DNA of 64,000 bases from CAG-238 sp934277695 (GCA_934277695.1 CAKQVG010000001.1:496001-560000); one strand, 5' to 3'; positions 42,031-51,330 are shown, numbered from the stretch's first letter. Program-made: numbers and translations. The notes: a model not told the origin generated them from the sequence alone.

Positions 42031-43197
42031 TTAATCCAGCAATTTCAGTAATACTTCCGACTGTATCATTATACCATAGGCAATGCAGTCTTCGTCAAGG
42101 TGGAAGCGCTCGGTATGAAGATTACATATTTCCTCTTCTTCCGGATTTTTACATCCAATATGAAAATATGCGCCTTTGGCTTTCGTTGTAAAATACGAAA
42201 AATCTTCTGCTCCCATGCTTGGTTCTTCTTTCATAACAACCGACGCTTCACCGAAAAGTCTTTTGCTGCTATCGATTATTAAATCCGTAATTTCATTGTC
42301 GTTTATTACTGCATCGTAACTGTCGATAATGTTGACTTCCGCTCTCGCTCCGAATGCTTCAGCAGTATGTTCAGCAATTTCTTTTACGCGTTTCTTTGCG
42401 TTTTCGCGCTGTTCCGGAAGCAGTGTTCTCAATGTTCCCCTTATATATGCCGTGTCCGGTATGATGTTCCCCTTGCTTCCCGCTTTTGCGATTCCGAAGG
42501 TCAGAACCGCTGAATCGGTCGGTGCTGTATTCCTGCTTACAAATGTCTGAAGTGCGGTAATCACATATGCCATCACAACGATTGGATCCACACATTCCGA
42601 AGGTTCTGCGGCATGACCGCCTTTACCGTGAATCGTTATTTCAACTTCGTTTGTGCTCGCATTTAAACACCCTTTTTTTATCTCAATTTGTCCTACATTT
42701 AAGTATGGCATCACATGCAGACCGATTATGTTGTCAACCTTCGGGTTGTCCATACACCCCTCTTTGACCATCAGCTCTCCCCCTCCGATGGTCTCTTCTG
42801 CGGGTTCAAAAAAGAATTTTACATTTCCTTGCAGTTCCTCTTCTTTTTCCTTCAAGTGTATTGCAGTCCCGAGCAAAATTGCCGTATTTGCGTCGTGTCC
42901 GCATGCATGCATGACACCGTCGACTGCAGATTTGTATGCAAGTTCACTCTTTTCCTGTATCGGCAGTGCATCCATATCTGCCTTTGCTGCAACCGTTTTT
43001 CCCGGTCTTTTTCCTCGCACGATCGCCTCAATCCCGTATCCGCCTATATTTGCTCGATATTCAATCTTGTGTTTTTTAAGCACCTCGCATATATGGTTCG
43101 AGGTTTTCTTTTCTTCCTCGCTGAGTTCCGGATTTTGATGCATCCATCTTCTGAATTCAATCATTTCCGCAATTAATTCTTTCCTTATTTTGTTCAT
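42031..43197 (-). CDS. M20D-family amidohydrolase (aminoacylase / hippurate hydrolase-like)
   Basis: A 388-residue metallopeptidase-fold amidohydrolase. Metal ligands are in GVMHACGHDANTAI (near residue 93), FFEPAEETIGGG (catalytic Glu) and IIGLHVMP, with GAEDFSYF near the end. M20D enzymes remove an acyl group from N-acyl amino acids or amides. No signal peptide. It sits between the EamA carrier and the TyrR-like activator (10 bases apart), so it probably frees an amino acid after uptake. Confidence 0.87.
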   Translation of the reverse strand: MNKIRKELIAEMIEFRRWMHQNPELSEEEKKTSNHICEVLKKHKIEYRANIGGYGIEAIVRGKRPGKTVAAKADMDALPIQEKSELAYKSAVDGVMHACGHDANTAILLGTAIHLKEKEEELQGNVKFFFEPAEETIGGGELMVKEGCMDNPKVDNIIGLHVMPYLNVGQIEIKKGCLNASTNEVEITIHGKGGHAAEPSECVDPIVVMAYVITALQTFVSRNTAPTDSAVLTFGIAKAGSKGNIIPDTAYIRGTLRTLLPEQRENAKKRVKEIAEHTAEAFGARAEVNIIDSYDAVINDNEITDLIIDSSKRLFGEASVVMKEEPSMGAEDFSYFTTKAKGAYFHIGCKNPEEEEICNLHTERFHLDEDCIAYGIMIQSEVLLKLLD

Positions 43198-43212
43198 TTT
43201 TCCCTCCGTTTT

Positions 43213-44121
43213 TTACTTGTTTTTATTAACAGAAACATATACGATTCCTATTGTCATCAAGAGCACACCCAAAATTGTATACCATCCCCAAGGGTCATCG
43301 TTTATCACAATACCGGACACCACGCCGACGATATTGATTGCGTTGCATTGAATCGCAGTTGCAATCGATGCATCCATGCGAGACAAGGTATAGTTGCAAA
43401 TCAGAAAGCCCAAACATGCACACCCCACGCCAAGAAACAAGCCTGCCCATATCAATACGGGCGTATTGATAAATGTCACATATGTATGAACAAAATTACC
43501 GCCAAATAAATTCACTGCATTATATGTCACGCCGGCCGCAAGTGCCATGGCAAATGTAATTTCAATCGGCGAAAAAATGCTTGCCAGCTCACTTGCGAGC
43601 AGAGAATAGATTGCTCCCACCGTAATTGCCAGAAGCAGAAAAACATAGCCCTTGTAGTTTCCTTCAACAGAAAACATCGGTCCAAGTACAATCGTAAGAA
43701 TTACACCGCCGAAACCGATTACCATGCCTGTAACGGCTCCTGCGTTTGGCCTTCTTCCAAGAACGATTATGCCAAGAAGTAACACCATAAACGGAAGTGC
43801 TGCAATGATTACAGCTGATTCCGATGCCGTTGAATAACTTACGCCCAGCGCTTCAAGGAAGGAGTAAACAATCGGCTGACATAAGACAAGGGGGACTAAT
43901 TTCTTTATTGGTTTATTCGTATAATCAAGCCTAATCAGATTCATTAGCCGAAGCAGCAGAAAAAATGCAACGGCAATAGCCCACCTTATTGAAAGCAGTT
44001 CTATCGGCTCTAGGTAGACGAGACTTTTTTTGATAAACACAAATGACAGTCCCCATAGAAGGGCTAAAGCAATGAATAATATCACAAGTGTAATTCTGGA
44101 CTCAAGTATTTTTCTAAACAT
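43213..44121 (-). CDS. EamA (drug/metabolite exporter) family transporter
   Basis: A 302-residue membrane protein with ten hydrophobic helices in two EamA repeats (residues about 10-140 and 155-300). I chose the ATG at 44121, preceded by AGAGAGG; the open frame runs to 44187 over the sigma-54 promoter. Family members move amino acids, nucleotide-related compounds or drugs. As first gene of this unit it may export a product or import a substrate; direction cannot be told from sequence. Confidence 0.85.
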   Translation of the reverse strand: MFRKILESRITLVILFIALALLWGLSFVFIKKSLVYLEPIELLSIRWAIAVAFFLLLRLMNLIRLDYTNKPIKKLVPLVLCQPIVYSFLEALGVSYSTASESAVIIAALPFMVLLLGIIVLGRRPNAGAVTGMVIGFGGVILTIVLGPMFSVEGNYKGYVFLLLAITVGAIYSLLASELASIFSPIEITFAMALAAGVTYNAVNLFGGNFVHTYVTFINTPVLIWAGLFLGVGCACLGFLICNYTLSRMDASIATAIQCNAINIVGVVSGIVINDDPWGWYTILGVLLMTIGIVYVSVNKNK

Positions 44122-44144
44122 GGCATCCCAACCTCTCTGACGTG

Positions 44145-44161
44145 TGTAAATATACTTTGCA
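44145..44161. promoter_or_regulatory. TyrR-box-like dyad overlapping a sigma-54 promoter
   Basis: TGTAAA-N5-TTTGCA, one change from the three boxes at 40411-40468. It covers the -12 element and the expected start, so binding here would more likely repress than activate. Confidence 0.45.
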
Positions 44162-44173
44162 ATTTGCGTGCCA
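44158..44173 (-). promoter_or_regulatory. Sigma-54 promoter of the EamA-M20D-activator unit
   Basis: The minus strand reads TGGCACGCAAATTGCA, a perfect TGGCAC-N5-TTGCA. Start expected near 44146, a leader of about 25 bases before the ATG at 44121. Confidence 0.92.
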
Positions 44174-44175
44174 AA

Positions 44176-44210
44176 TAAAAAACGCACAAGATCTTCAAAC
44201 CCTGTGCGTT
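44176..44210 (-). terminator. Terminator after the DUF2750 gene
   Basis: On the minus strand AACGCACA pairs with TGTGCGTT around a 14-base loop, followed by TTTTTATTT. It ends directly before the sigma-54 promoter. Confidence 0.88.
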
Positions 44211-44216
44211 AACTTC

Positions 44217-45014
44217 CTATTTCATCGGAAACTGTATCACATTATCAAACTTATGGCCTGAAGTCTCCATTCCGCGACGGAGGTCTTCCGCTATGATTCG
44301 AGCGGACGTTCCCATTCCGCCCAAATCGTCGACGGAGAACATCACGTTGATTCCTTCTCTTTCGAGCATCGGCACCCAGTGCTCAAGGAAATCCGTGAGC
44401 AGAATTTCTTCCGGCTCGCAGTCCTGCCATTCATCCTCGCACATTAAAGATGCCTCTTCATACAAGGTCCATACCGGAAGTGCCGTCTCCTCCTCTACAT
44501 CCGCAAACACAGTCTCTCCGTTTTCATCTGTCAAGATCCACAAAAGTCCTTCTTCAAGGGCATCCTCAATGAAGTCTTCATACATTTCGTTCGCATCCAT
44601 GAAATCCTCGAATTCCATGCACATCTCATCAAGGTCAATGGACTGATTATCTGCCTCTTCATACAGATCTTCTTCCAAGGCAAGAAGCTTCTTATGTATC
44701 CCCGTGCCATCCTTCATTTCAACAATCGCATCAATATTTCCCTCTTCAAGATCAGGGATACATAATGTTACAAATTCGGCCGGGGTCATTTTTTGCACTT
44801 CAAACTTGACCCAATCACCCTCACGGTTGGCTTCTGCCCCTTCCGGTGTTGACCAAAGCGGCACGCAGGTTCCTTCTTCCGTTTCGACTATCGCAACCCT
44901 GCCGTCTTCGAACAAAATCCATATTTCGTTGTTTTTAATTACACTTTCAAGAAAATTTTTATACTCTCTGATAAGTTTTGCTCCGTTTCCTCCGCCGTCG
45001 AAGTTTATAACCAT
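44217..45014 (-). CDS. Protein with two DUF2750 repeats
   Basis: A 265-residue acidic soluble protein. Two copies of the DUF2750 pattern are visible at about 15-120 and 135-240: FLESVIKNNEIWILFEDGRVAIVETEEGTCVPLWSTPEGAEA and FIEDALEEGLLWILTDENGETVFADVEEETALPVWTLYEEASL. The function of the family is unknown. It follows the lipoprotein gene after 12 bases and ends at a strong terminator. Confidence 0.8.
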   Translation of the reverse strand: MVINFDGGGNGAKLIREYKNFLESVIKNNEIWILFEDGRVAIVETEEGTCVPLWSTPEGAEANREGDWVKFEVQKMTPAEFVTLCIPDLEEGNIDAIVEMKDGTGIHKKLLALEEDLYEEADNQSIDLDEMCMEFEDFMDANEMYEDFIEDALEEGLLWILTDENGETVFADVEEETALPVWTLYEEASLMCEDEWQDCEPEEILLTDFLEHWVPMLEREGINVMFSVDDLGGMGTSARIIAEDLRRGMETSGHKFDNVIQFPMK

Positions 45015-45026
45015 ATGTACCTCCGT

Positions 45027-45794
45027 TTATGTGTATAACCTTTCTCTCTCTGCATAGATGTAAGCACCCATATTATCGCCTTCGTCATATCCGACATCAA
45101 CGCGCACTGTTATCTTGTCGGTATAACCATCCCCCTTATATTCTGTAGTCTGATATGTGCCATAGAAATCCTCCCTTTTCGCAGATTTTTCCCATGCGTG
45201 CTTGAGCACCGTTTCTACTTTCTTCTGTGACATCTTTATTCCGTATGCACTCTCAATTTTCGATAAAATTGTTTTTAGCGATGCCGATGCGTCAGTAAGT
45301 GTCTCCGAGGTATACCCGTTATACTGATAATATTTATCATCTTCCGTGCTGTGGTAAACTCCCATCTCAATCGTTGCTTTATCCATATCGTCATCCTCGA
45401 TTGCTGCAACATATGCAATTTTATCGATTCCGTCCGCATCATCGTCTTCGTAGTCATTGAATGCGAGCACAAAATTCCCAAGCTGTGCTTTCTTAAGTGT
45501 AGCATTAAGCATGCTTTCAAGTTTCTCTCCCGATTCGGAAATATCCTTATAGCTTATTTTCTTAAGGGTTCCCGACATCTTAAAGGATTTCTTTACCTCA
45601 ATGCCAAGATCTACCGCCTCTTCGTCTGTATTTACACCGGCGTCAGGTATTGTAACCTCCGGTGCCTCCTCTGCTGCATCTGCTTCATTTGTCATTCCGT
45701 TTTCTGTGGCCGGATCATCCTTTTCATCCGAACAAGCTGCAAATGTAAAAACAAGCAGAACCGACAGAAGAAGTGCTATCAGTTTCTTTTTCAT
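45027..45794 (-). CDS. Lipoprotein of unknown function
   Basis: A 255-residue secreted lipoprotein. The signal peptide ends in the lipobox FAAC, with the lipidated cysteine at residue 21. An acidic, Asp/Glu/Ala-rich linker (to about 55) leads into a domain of unknown type with repeated short acidic stretches. No enzymatic motif is seen. It is probably co-transcribed with the DUF2750 gene. Confidence 0.85.
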   Translation of the reverse strand: MKKKLIALLLSVLLVFTFAACSDEKDDPATENGMTNEADAAEEAPEVTIPDAGVNTDEEAVDLGIEVKKSFKMSGTLKKISYKDISESGEKLESMLNATLKKAQLGNFVLAFNDYEDDDADGIDKIAYVAAIEDDDMDKATIEMGVYHSTEDDKYYQYNGYTSETLTDASASLKTILSKIESAYGIKMSQKKVETVLKHAWEKSAKREDFYGTYQTTEYKGDGYTDKITVRVDVGYDEGDNMGAYIYAERERLYT

Positions 45795-45858
45795 GTTTTC
45801 CCCCCGTTTCGTAGTTTTGTGTCTTTCATTATAACATACTTTTCCCGTTTATGGGCTT

Positions 45859-46995
45859 TTATCTTTTTCCAATTTGGTACACGGCATCGATTAGTTTATC
45901 AATATCGCGTTTTGTGCTGAACGGGCTCACACTGATTCTTACCGCACCGCTTTCCCATGTTCCGATGCTTTTGTGAGCCAGGCCCGCGCAGTGGTAGCCT
46001 CCCCGGACCGCAATCCCGTAGTTTGTGCTTAACATGGTCGTGACCTCCTCTGCTCCGATACCGTCTATATTCATCAAAGTAATTCCTGTCTTTTCTTCTG
46101 CAGATGGCCCGTAACGCTTCACAAATCCCATGTTATCAAGGCATTCGTCAAGATATCCGATAAGTTCCCGTTCATATTCTTCTATCACATCCACCCCTAT
46201 TTTGTCCACGAAGGCCGCCGAAAATCCGAGTCCGATAATCCCGGGAGCATTGATTGTTCCTGCCTCGAAGCCCTCCGGAAACTCCACCGGCTGTATTCTG
46301 CTCTTTGACTCGGTTCCTGTACCGCCGGCAAGAAGCGGCTGCAAAGGGATATCCGGATTTACATATAGCATGCCCGTTCCCAAAGGACCAAGAAGCCCTT
46401 TATGTCCCGGAACTGCCAGCATTCCTATGTTCATTTCGCTTATATCAAGAACATGTGAACCTGCCGCTTGTGCGCCGTCCACCATGAAAAGGATTCCGCG
46501 CTTTCTGGCAAGACTGCCTATTTCGGCAAGCGGCATCACGGTTCCCGTAACATTGGATGCTGCCGTAACCACAATCATACGGGTATTCGGCCTTATTGTT
46601 TTTTCAATGTCGGATGCCTTGATTCTACCTTCCCTGTCAGCCCTCAGGATGGAATGCGAAACTCCGTTTCTTTCAAGGTTTTTTAACGGCCTGAGCACGG
46701 AGTTGTGCTCCATGGATGTCGTGATTACATGATCACCTTCCTTGAGAGTTCCCATTAAACCAAGGTTCAATGCCTCCGTTGTATTCTTGGTAAAAATAAT
46801 TCTGTCTGCCTGCTCGATACCGAAAATTTTTGCGACCTTCCTCCGCGCATGGTAGACCTCTTCGCCCGTTTTCATAGACATAAAATGTCCTGACCTGCCC
46901 GGATTTCCGCAATATTTTATTATACATTCTTCCATTGCTGCCACCATGCCTCTGGGCTTTGGATAGGATGTCGCTCCGTTATCTAAATATATCAT
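45859..46995 (-). CDS. Class V aminotransferase, cysteine-desulfurase-like
   Basis: A 378-residue PLP enzyme. It starts MIYLDNGATSYPKP at 46995 with GAGGAAGG before it. TTSMEHNSVLRPL carries the conserved histidine near residue 95, and AVPGHKGLLGPLGTGML near 205 holds the PLP lysine. The C-terminal GGYHCAGLAHKSIGT carries the expected cysteine. Cysteine desulfurases give sulfur for iron-sulfur clusters or thiolated tRNA; this branch is often annotated as a stand-alone SufS/CsdB-like protein. No iscU or suf genes are near. Confidence 0.85.
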   Translation of the reverse strand: MIYLDNGATSYPKPRGMVAAMEECIIKYCGNPGRSGHFMSMKTGEEVYHARRKVAKIFGIEQADRIIFTKNTTEALNLGLMGTLKEGDHVITTSMEHNSVLRPLKNLERNGVSHSILRADREGRIKASDIEKTIRPNTRMIVVTAASNVTGTVMPLAEIGSLARKRGILFMVDGAQAAGSHVLDISEMNIGMLAVPGHKGLLGPLGTGMLYVNPDIPLQPLLAGGTGTESKSRIQPVEFPEGFEAGTINAPGIIGLGFSAAFVDKIGVDVIEEYERELIGYLDECLDNMGFVKRYGPSAEEKTGITLMNIDGIGAEEVTTMLSTNYGIAVRGGYHCAGLAHKSIGTWESGAVRISVSPFSTKRDIDKLIDAVYQIGKR

Positions 46996-47011
46996 AAGTC
47001 CTTCCTCACAT

Positions 47012-47040
47012 AATAAAAATAGAGGACATTTCTGTCCTCT
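47012..47040 (-). terminator. Terminator after the YdcF-family gene
   Basis: On the minus strand AGAGGACA-GAAA-TGTCCTCT, a perfect 8-bp stem with a GAAA tetraloop, followed by ATTTTTATTA. Confidence 0.87.
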
Positions 47041-47080
47041 ACATACTATGCTTTTGCACATTGTTTTGTGTGAACGAAGT

Positions 47081-47800
47081 TTATTCCCCGTGGCTTGTTA
47101 TTCCGCTGCCGTTTATAGGAATTGCATCGCCGCCATAGGCTGCCTTCGATCTCAGGTTTGCTTTGACAAAATCTTTGTCCCTAGCCAAAATCTCCCTTGC
47201 CTCCCGGTACGTCTGTCCGAAATAGCTTTCCTGGTCGGAGGCAACGCCGCATACCTTTATCCCGAGTTTCTTTGCTATGTAAAGCGCACGGTATTCATGG
47301 TATTTCTGCGTTACGACAACTGCACTATCCACCTTAAAAATATCAGCAGCCCGGTACATCGAGTCATAAGTTGAGAACCCCGCATGGTCGCAAAAGATAT
47401 CGCTGTCCGGCACGCCCGCCGCCTTCGTATATTTCAGCATTACATGAATCTCGTTATGACCTTCCTGCCCGTTATCTCCGCTTAGCAGTATTTTGGGCAC
47501 AAACCCCTGCTTGTACAATGCGATACCTACATCCAGCCTGTCCTTAAGCATCGGGCTCGGAGTTTCGCTGTCATCAATTCCGCATCCGAGTACAATTGCG
47601 CACTCCGCATCAAACTCTTCAAGCCTCCCCTTTGCCATGGAATTCAGTTCAATATCGCTTCCCTGGACAACAAAAAGGATGTCGTCCTGTGTGCTTGCTT
47701 TCACTCTGCTGTTGACGAGCATGATTACCATTGCTCCCACCATGGCAACAAAGATAACAAACACAAGCAATTTAAGGAAGAAATTCTTTATTTTTCTCAT
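47081..47800 (-). CDS. YdcF/SanA-family membrane-anchored protein
   Basis: A 239-residue protein with one N-terminal membrane helix (about 9-31). The DUF218 domain follows: AIVLGCGIDDSETPSPMLKDRLDVGIALY and AVVVTQKYHEYRALYIAKKLGI. SanA and ElyC relatives affect envelope integrity and vancomycin sensitivity in enterobacteria; the reaction is unknown. It precedes a stem-loop terminator. Confidence 0.88.
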   Translation of the reverse strand: MRKIKNFFLKLLVFVIFVAMVGAMVIMLVNSRVKASTQDDILFVVQGSDIELNSMAKGRLEEFDAECAIVLGCGIDDSETPSPMLKDRLDVGIALYKQGFVPKILLSGDNGQEGHNEIHVMLKYTKAAGVPDSDIFCDHAGFSTYDSMYRAADIFKVDSAVVVTQKYHEYRALYIAKKLGIKVCGVASDQESYFGQTYREAREILARDKDFVKANLRSKAAYGGDAIPINGSGITSHGE

Positions 47801-47819
47801 TTTTTTCTCCGTTTAATTG

Positions 47820-48359
47820 TTATTTTCCGTAATATTCTTCTTTCAGTATGGAATAAACCATATTATCCCTGTCCGATCCGTCATAGATGTGGTATCCTTT
47901 TCTTTGAATTCCTTCAAATTTGAATCCGCATTTTTCGATAACCCGCTGCGAGCGCTTATTCTCGGGGCCGGTGCAGATTGCCATTACAACGATATCAAGC
48001 TCGTTAAATGCGTACTCCATGACTGCGTGTGCGGCTTCTGTCATATAGCCGTGTCCCCAATACTCTTCGCCCAGGGAATATCCCATTTCAAGACTTTTTA
48101 CATTCTCTCTCCTGCGGTCGGGTTCAAGACCTATGCTACCCATAATCTGTCCGGTTTCCTTGTTTCTGATGGCCCAAACTTCGTGAGGCATGAACAGCGT
48201 TCTGATGATTTCCGCCGACTCTTCAACATTCTTGTGAGGCGGCCAGCCGGCATTCGGTCCCACATTCGGATTTTTTGCATAGGCATAAAGGCCCTCTGCA
48301 TCCTCTTTGCTCGAGGTCCAAGGTGTAAGTTTCAACCTCTCTGTTTCAATATTTTTCAT
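47820..48359 (-). CDS. GNAT N-acetyltransferase, RimJ/RimL-like
   Basis: A 179-residue protein. MKNIETERLKLTPWTSSKEDAEGLYAYAKNPNVG is the RimJ/RimL-type N terminus and GYSLGEEYWGHGYMTEAAHAVMEYAF contains the acetyl-CoA pyrophosphate loop. The acceptor may be a ribosomal protein, a small molecule or a toxin. It follows the sulfatase gene after only 3 bases. Confidence 0.9.
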   Translation of the reverse strand: MKNIETERLKLTPWTSSKEDAEGLYAYAKNPNVGPNAGWPPHKNVEESAEIIRTLFMPHEVWAIRNKETGQIMGSIGLEPDRRRENVKSLEMGYSLGEEYWGHGYMTEAAHAVMEYAFNELDIVVMAICTGPENKRSQRVIEKCGFKFEGIQRKGYHIYDGSDRDNMVYSILKEEYYGK

Positions 48360-48362
48360 TTT

Positions 48363-50444
48363 TTACTCCGTCGTACTTAATATTTCTTTATTCTTGTTTT
48401 CAATTTGACTTACTTTCATGTTCGGTGCGTCTTCAGGATCCACATCTTCAAGCAGGCCCAGCACGCCCTCTCCCAGATATATCGTCTGCAGTTCTTTTCC
48501 GTTTAGGGTTACTTTGCTGTGCTGCGTAAAGTTCTGACCCTTGATGTAATATTTGTCTCCAATCTTTACAACCTTATCAATCTTGATATCGTTGACGCCC
48601 ATCTTCAGCTTGGTTGCTTCGAAAGGATTTCCGCCTCCGTAGATATATCCTTTTCCGTAAAGCATATCATAACCCAGTGCCTTCAAATCCTCCAGATACG
48701 TTTCGCTGTTTTTGTGGTTCTGCTGATACGTAAAGATCGTTCCGACCTGCAAATCGACCATATCCGTCATATATGCCGCAAGCTGGTAGGTGTGGAGATT
48801 TTCATCATCCTTTTGTATCCCTATATTGTTCCAAATCAGATACTGCGTCTCATACAGATTACCGCTTTCGAGGTCATCCTCGGTTATATCGATCGCAGGA
48901 ATATGGTCACCATACATTGCGAGCATAATCGGCTCGTCCCGCTTCGAAAGCTTGTCCACAAGTTCCCCTATGAACTGATCCATTTCGTAAATCTGATTTA
49001 CATAATATTCGTACTTCCACTTAAGTTCTTCGGTCGGAGCCGAAAGCACCTTAATTTTAGGGTTTGTTATTACCTGTTCACTCGGATATTTTCCGTGTCC
49101 TTGAACCGATATGGTATAAATCATATCTCTTCCCGGGGTTGAATCGAGTGCGTCTTCAATACACTCAATCAGAACTTTGTCCTTCGCCCAGTTTTTCGGC
49201 GTCTTTGCAACATTCTTCATATATTCGATACTTGTGAAAGTGTCAAATCCAATGTTTGCGAAAACTTCGTTTCTGTTGTAGAATACCGCTCTGTGGTTGT
49301 GTATCGCGTGTGATTTATAGCCGAGACTGTCAAGGTCGAATGCCAGTGACTCCGCCGGCTTTTCCTTTAGGACGGACTTGTACGGATATTCTCCCGGTCC
49401 GAAAAATTTTGCGCTCAAACCGGTCAGAACTTCAAACTCCACATTCGCCGTTCCCGCTCCGCATGCCGGAACCATAAGTTCTCCCGAAGGATACTCGCTC
49501 ATGAGTTTTCTGAAATTCGGACACGGATCCTCTGACAGTTCTATGCACTTTATGGTCATAGGATCAATAAAGGACTCCAGCTGCAAGAACAAAAGATTCG
49601 GATACTGTTCATCGACATCCTTCTGCTTGAGGAGCATCGCATCATCATCCCCCAGCTCTTTGTTTGTGAAAATGCCCTTTATGCTCTCTTCGCTGTATCC
49701 GGAAGGTTTATGGATTCCCGTGTTCAGCCATGTATTCGTAAAGCAGTATACAACACCATAGTCTCGGTATGCATATGCCAGATTTCCGAAGAACGTTTCA
49801 ACTACCCCGGTGCTTATTGCCACAGAGGAAGATATAAATGTTACGATAAAGACCAGACAAACCGCTACAAGGTTTCTCTTTCGGTGGAGCTTGTCCTTTT
49901 TCTGCGGTCCTTTTATGAAAAGCAATACAAGAGCCGCTATTGCAACTACGATAGCAACCGCCACCAAAACAATCTGCCATGTCTTAAGGTAGTTGGTCGC
50001 AATCGTGAGTCCGTCGCTTAAATTGCTCAGGTCCTTTACCGTAAATGGGGTCATTCTCTGTGTCAGTATTACGCCGTTGACAATGCCGATTCCGAGCCAA
50101 AATATGGATACAACCGTAAAGGTAAATACCCTTCTTTTAAAAAGCGATGCCACGCAGAGGGTTGCGAATATTATCAAAGCATTGTACAGGAATACGAGTG
50201 GATTCGACACCATGAATTTCAGACCCCCAAAAACTCCTGCTGTCGTAAAGCGTCCAAGTGTTTCGATAACGAGGTTCAGCAGAAGTGCCAAACCTCCCGC
50301 AAATACAAAACTGTTCTTATAGAATTTACGCTTGTCCATGGTTTCGACTTCGCGTATTGTTTCTTCTACTTTTCTGTCAAGTTTTTCAAATTGGTTAAAA
50401 TGCTCGAATTTTTCGAGTTTGTTCTCTTTCTTATTTTCGTCCAT
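48363..50444 (-). CDS. Lipoteichoic acid synthase-like sulfatase family protein
   Basis: A 693-residue membrane protein. A charged cytoplasmic N terminus (1-45) leads to five membrane helices (to about 230), then an outside sulfatase-fold domain (about 275-590). The catalytic region includes LLFLQLESFID and the threonine in GAGTANVEFEVLTG; GDHIPA is a later metal motif. LtaS-type enzymes move glycerol phosphate from phosphatidylglycerol to growing lipoteichoic acid. A C-terminal extra of about 90 residues (GVNDIKIDKVVKIGDKYYIKG) is unusual. Confidence 0.87.
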   Translation of the reverse strand: MDENKKENKLEKFEHFNQFEKLDRKVEETIREVETMDKRKFYKNSFVFAGGLALLLNLVIETLGRFTTAGVFGGLKFMVSNPLVFLYNALIIFATLCVASLFKRRVFTFTVVSIFWLGIGIVNGVILTQRMTPFTVKDLSNLSDGLTIATNYLKTWQIVLVAVAIVVAIAALVLLFIKGPQKKDKLHRKRNLVAVCLVFIVTFISSSVAISTGVVETFFGNLAYAYRDYGVVYCFTNTWLNTGIHKPSGYSEESIKGIFTNKELGDDDAMLLKQKDVDEQYPNLLFLQLESFIDPMTIKCIELSEDPCPNFRKLMSEYPSGELMVPACGAGTANVEFEVLTGLSAKFFGPGEYPYKSVLKEKPAESLAFDLDSLGYKSHAIHNHRAVFYNRNEVFANIGFDTFTSIEYMKNVAKTPKNWAKDKVLIECIEDALDSTPGRDMIYTISVQGHGKYPSEQVITNPKIKVLSAPTEELKWKYEYYVNQIYEMDQFIGELVDKLSKRDEPIMLAMYGDHIPAIDITEDDLESGNLYETQYLIWNNIGIQKDDENLHTYQLAAYMTDMVDLQVGTIFTYQQNHKNSETYLEDLKALGYDMLYGKGYIYGGGNPFEATKLKMGVNDIKIDKVVKIGDKYYIKGQNFTQHSKVTLNGKELQTIYLGEGVLGLLEDVDPEDAPNMKVSQIENKNKEILSTTE

Positions 50445-50460
50445 ACAATTCCCTTTCTGT

Positions 50461-51330
50461 TTATAATCTCAAAGCCACCTGATTTGACAATTCTGCGAAT
50501 TCCTCCAAGGTTAATGTTTCCGCTCTTCGCGACGGATCAATGCCTGCCGCGTTAAGCGACTCCAAAACAATTTCCTTGGTAATATCTTTTACCCCCATGA
50601 GTGAATTGCTGAGTGTTTTCCTTCTTTGACCGAATCCCGCCTTGACAACCGCAAAAAACAGTTCTCTGTCACGCGTTTCGACCGGACAGGTCTTTCGTAT
50701 TTTTAAGTTCAAAACCGCCGAGTCAACTTTTGGCTGCGGCACAAATACCTCTTTCGGTACATTGACCACGCTCTCGATTTCACAATAATACTGTACCGCC
50801 ACCGAAAGCGCTCCGTATGCCTTGGTGCCCGGCGCCGCCTTGATTCTGTCCGCAACTTCTTTCTGCATCATTGCGGTTATTCCGTCGGCCTTGACACCTT
50901 CCTCAAGCAGTTTCATGATAATCGGCGTTGTAATGTAATATGGAAGATTCCCGATAATTTTGACCCCCTTGATTTCCGGATCTTCCTTCTCCGCATCTTC
51001 TATAATCCGGTTCACATCTGTCTTTAAAATATCACTGTTGATAACCTGTATATTCTCTCTTTCCGCCAAAGTTTCCTCTAAAATCGGAATAAGATTTCGG
51101 TCTATTTCCACGGCAATAACGCGTCTTGCCGCAAGCGATGCCTCATAAGTGATAACGCCGATCCCCGGTCCGATTTCGATCACAAGATCTTCCTCGGTTA
51201 TCCCCGATCCTTCAATGATTCGGTCTATTATATTCTTATCTGTAAGAAAATTCTGTCCGAGACTTTTGGTAAGTCTGAAACCGTACTTCTCTTTGATTTC
51301 CTTAATTGTCGATGGTGCGTAAAGCTTCAT
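50461..51330 (-). CDS. rsmA: 16S rRNA dimethyladenosine transferase
   Basis: A 289-residue SAM-dependent enzyme that dimethylates two adjacent adenosines near the 3' end of 16S rRNA. The SAM motif VIEIGPGIGVIT near residue 50, the NLPYYITTPIIMKLL motif near 125 and FGQRRKTLSNSL are signature stretches. Its start overlaps the rnmV end by 29 bases, the usual rnmV-rsmA pair in Firmicutes. Confidence 0.97.
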   Translation of the reverse strand: MKLYAPSTIKEIKEKYGFRLTKSLGQNFLTDKNIIDRIIEGSGITEEDLVIEIGPGIGVITYEASLAARRVIAVEIDRNLIPILEETLAERENIQVINSDILKTDVNRIIEDAEKEDPEIKGVKIIGNLPYYITTPIIMKLLEEGVKADGITAMMQKEVADRIKAAPGTKAYGALSVAVQYYCEIESVVNVPKEVFVPQPKVDSAVLNLKIRKTCPVETRDRELFFAVVKAGFGQRRKTLSNSLMGVKDITKEIVLESLNAAGIDPSRRAETLTLEEFAELSNQVALRL

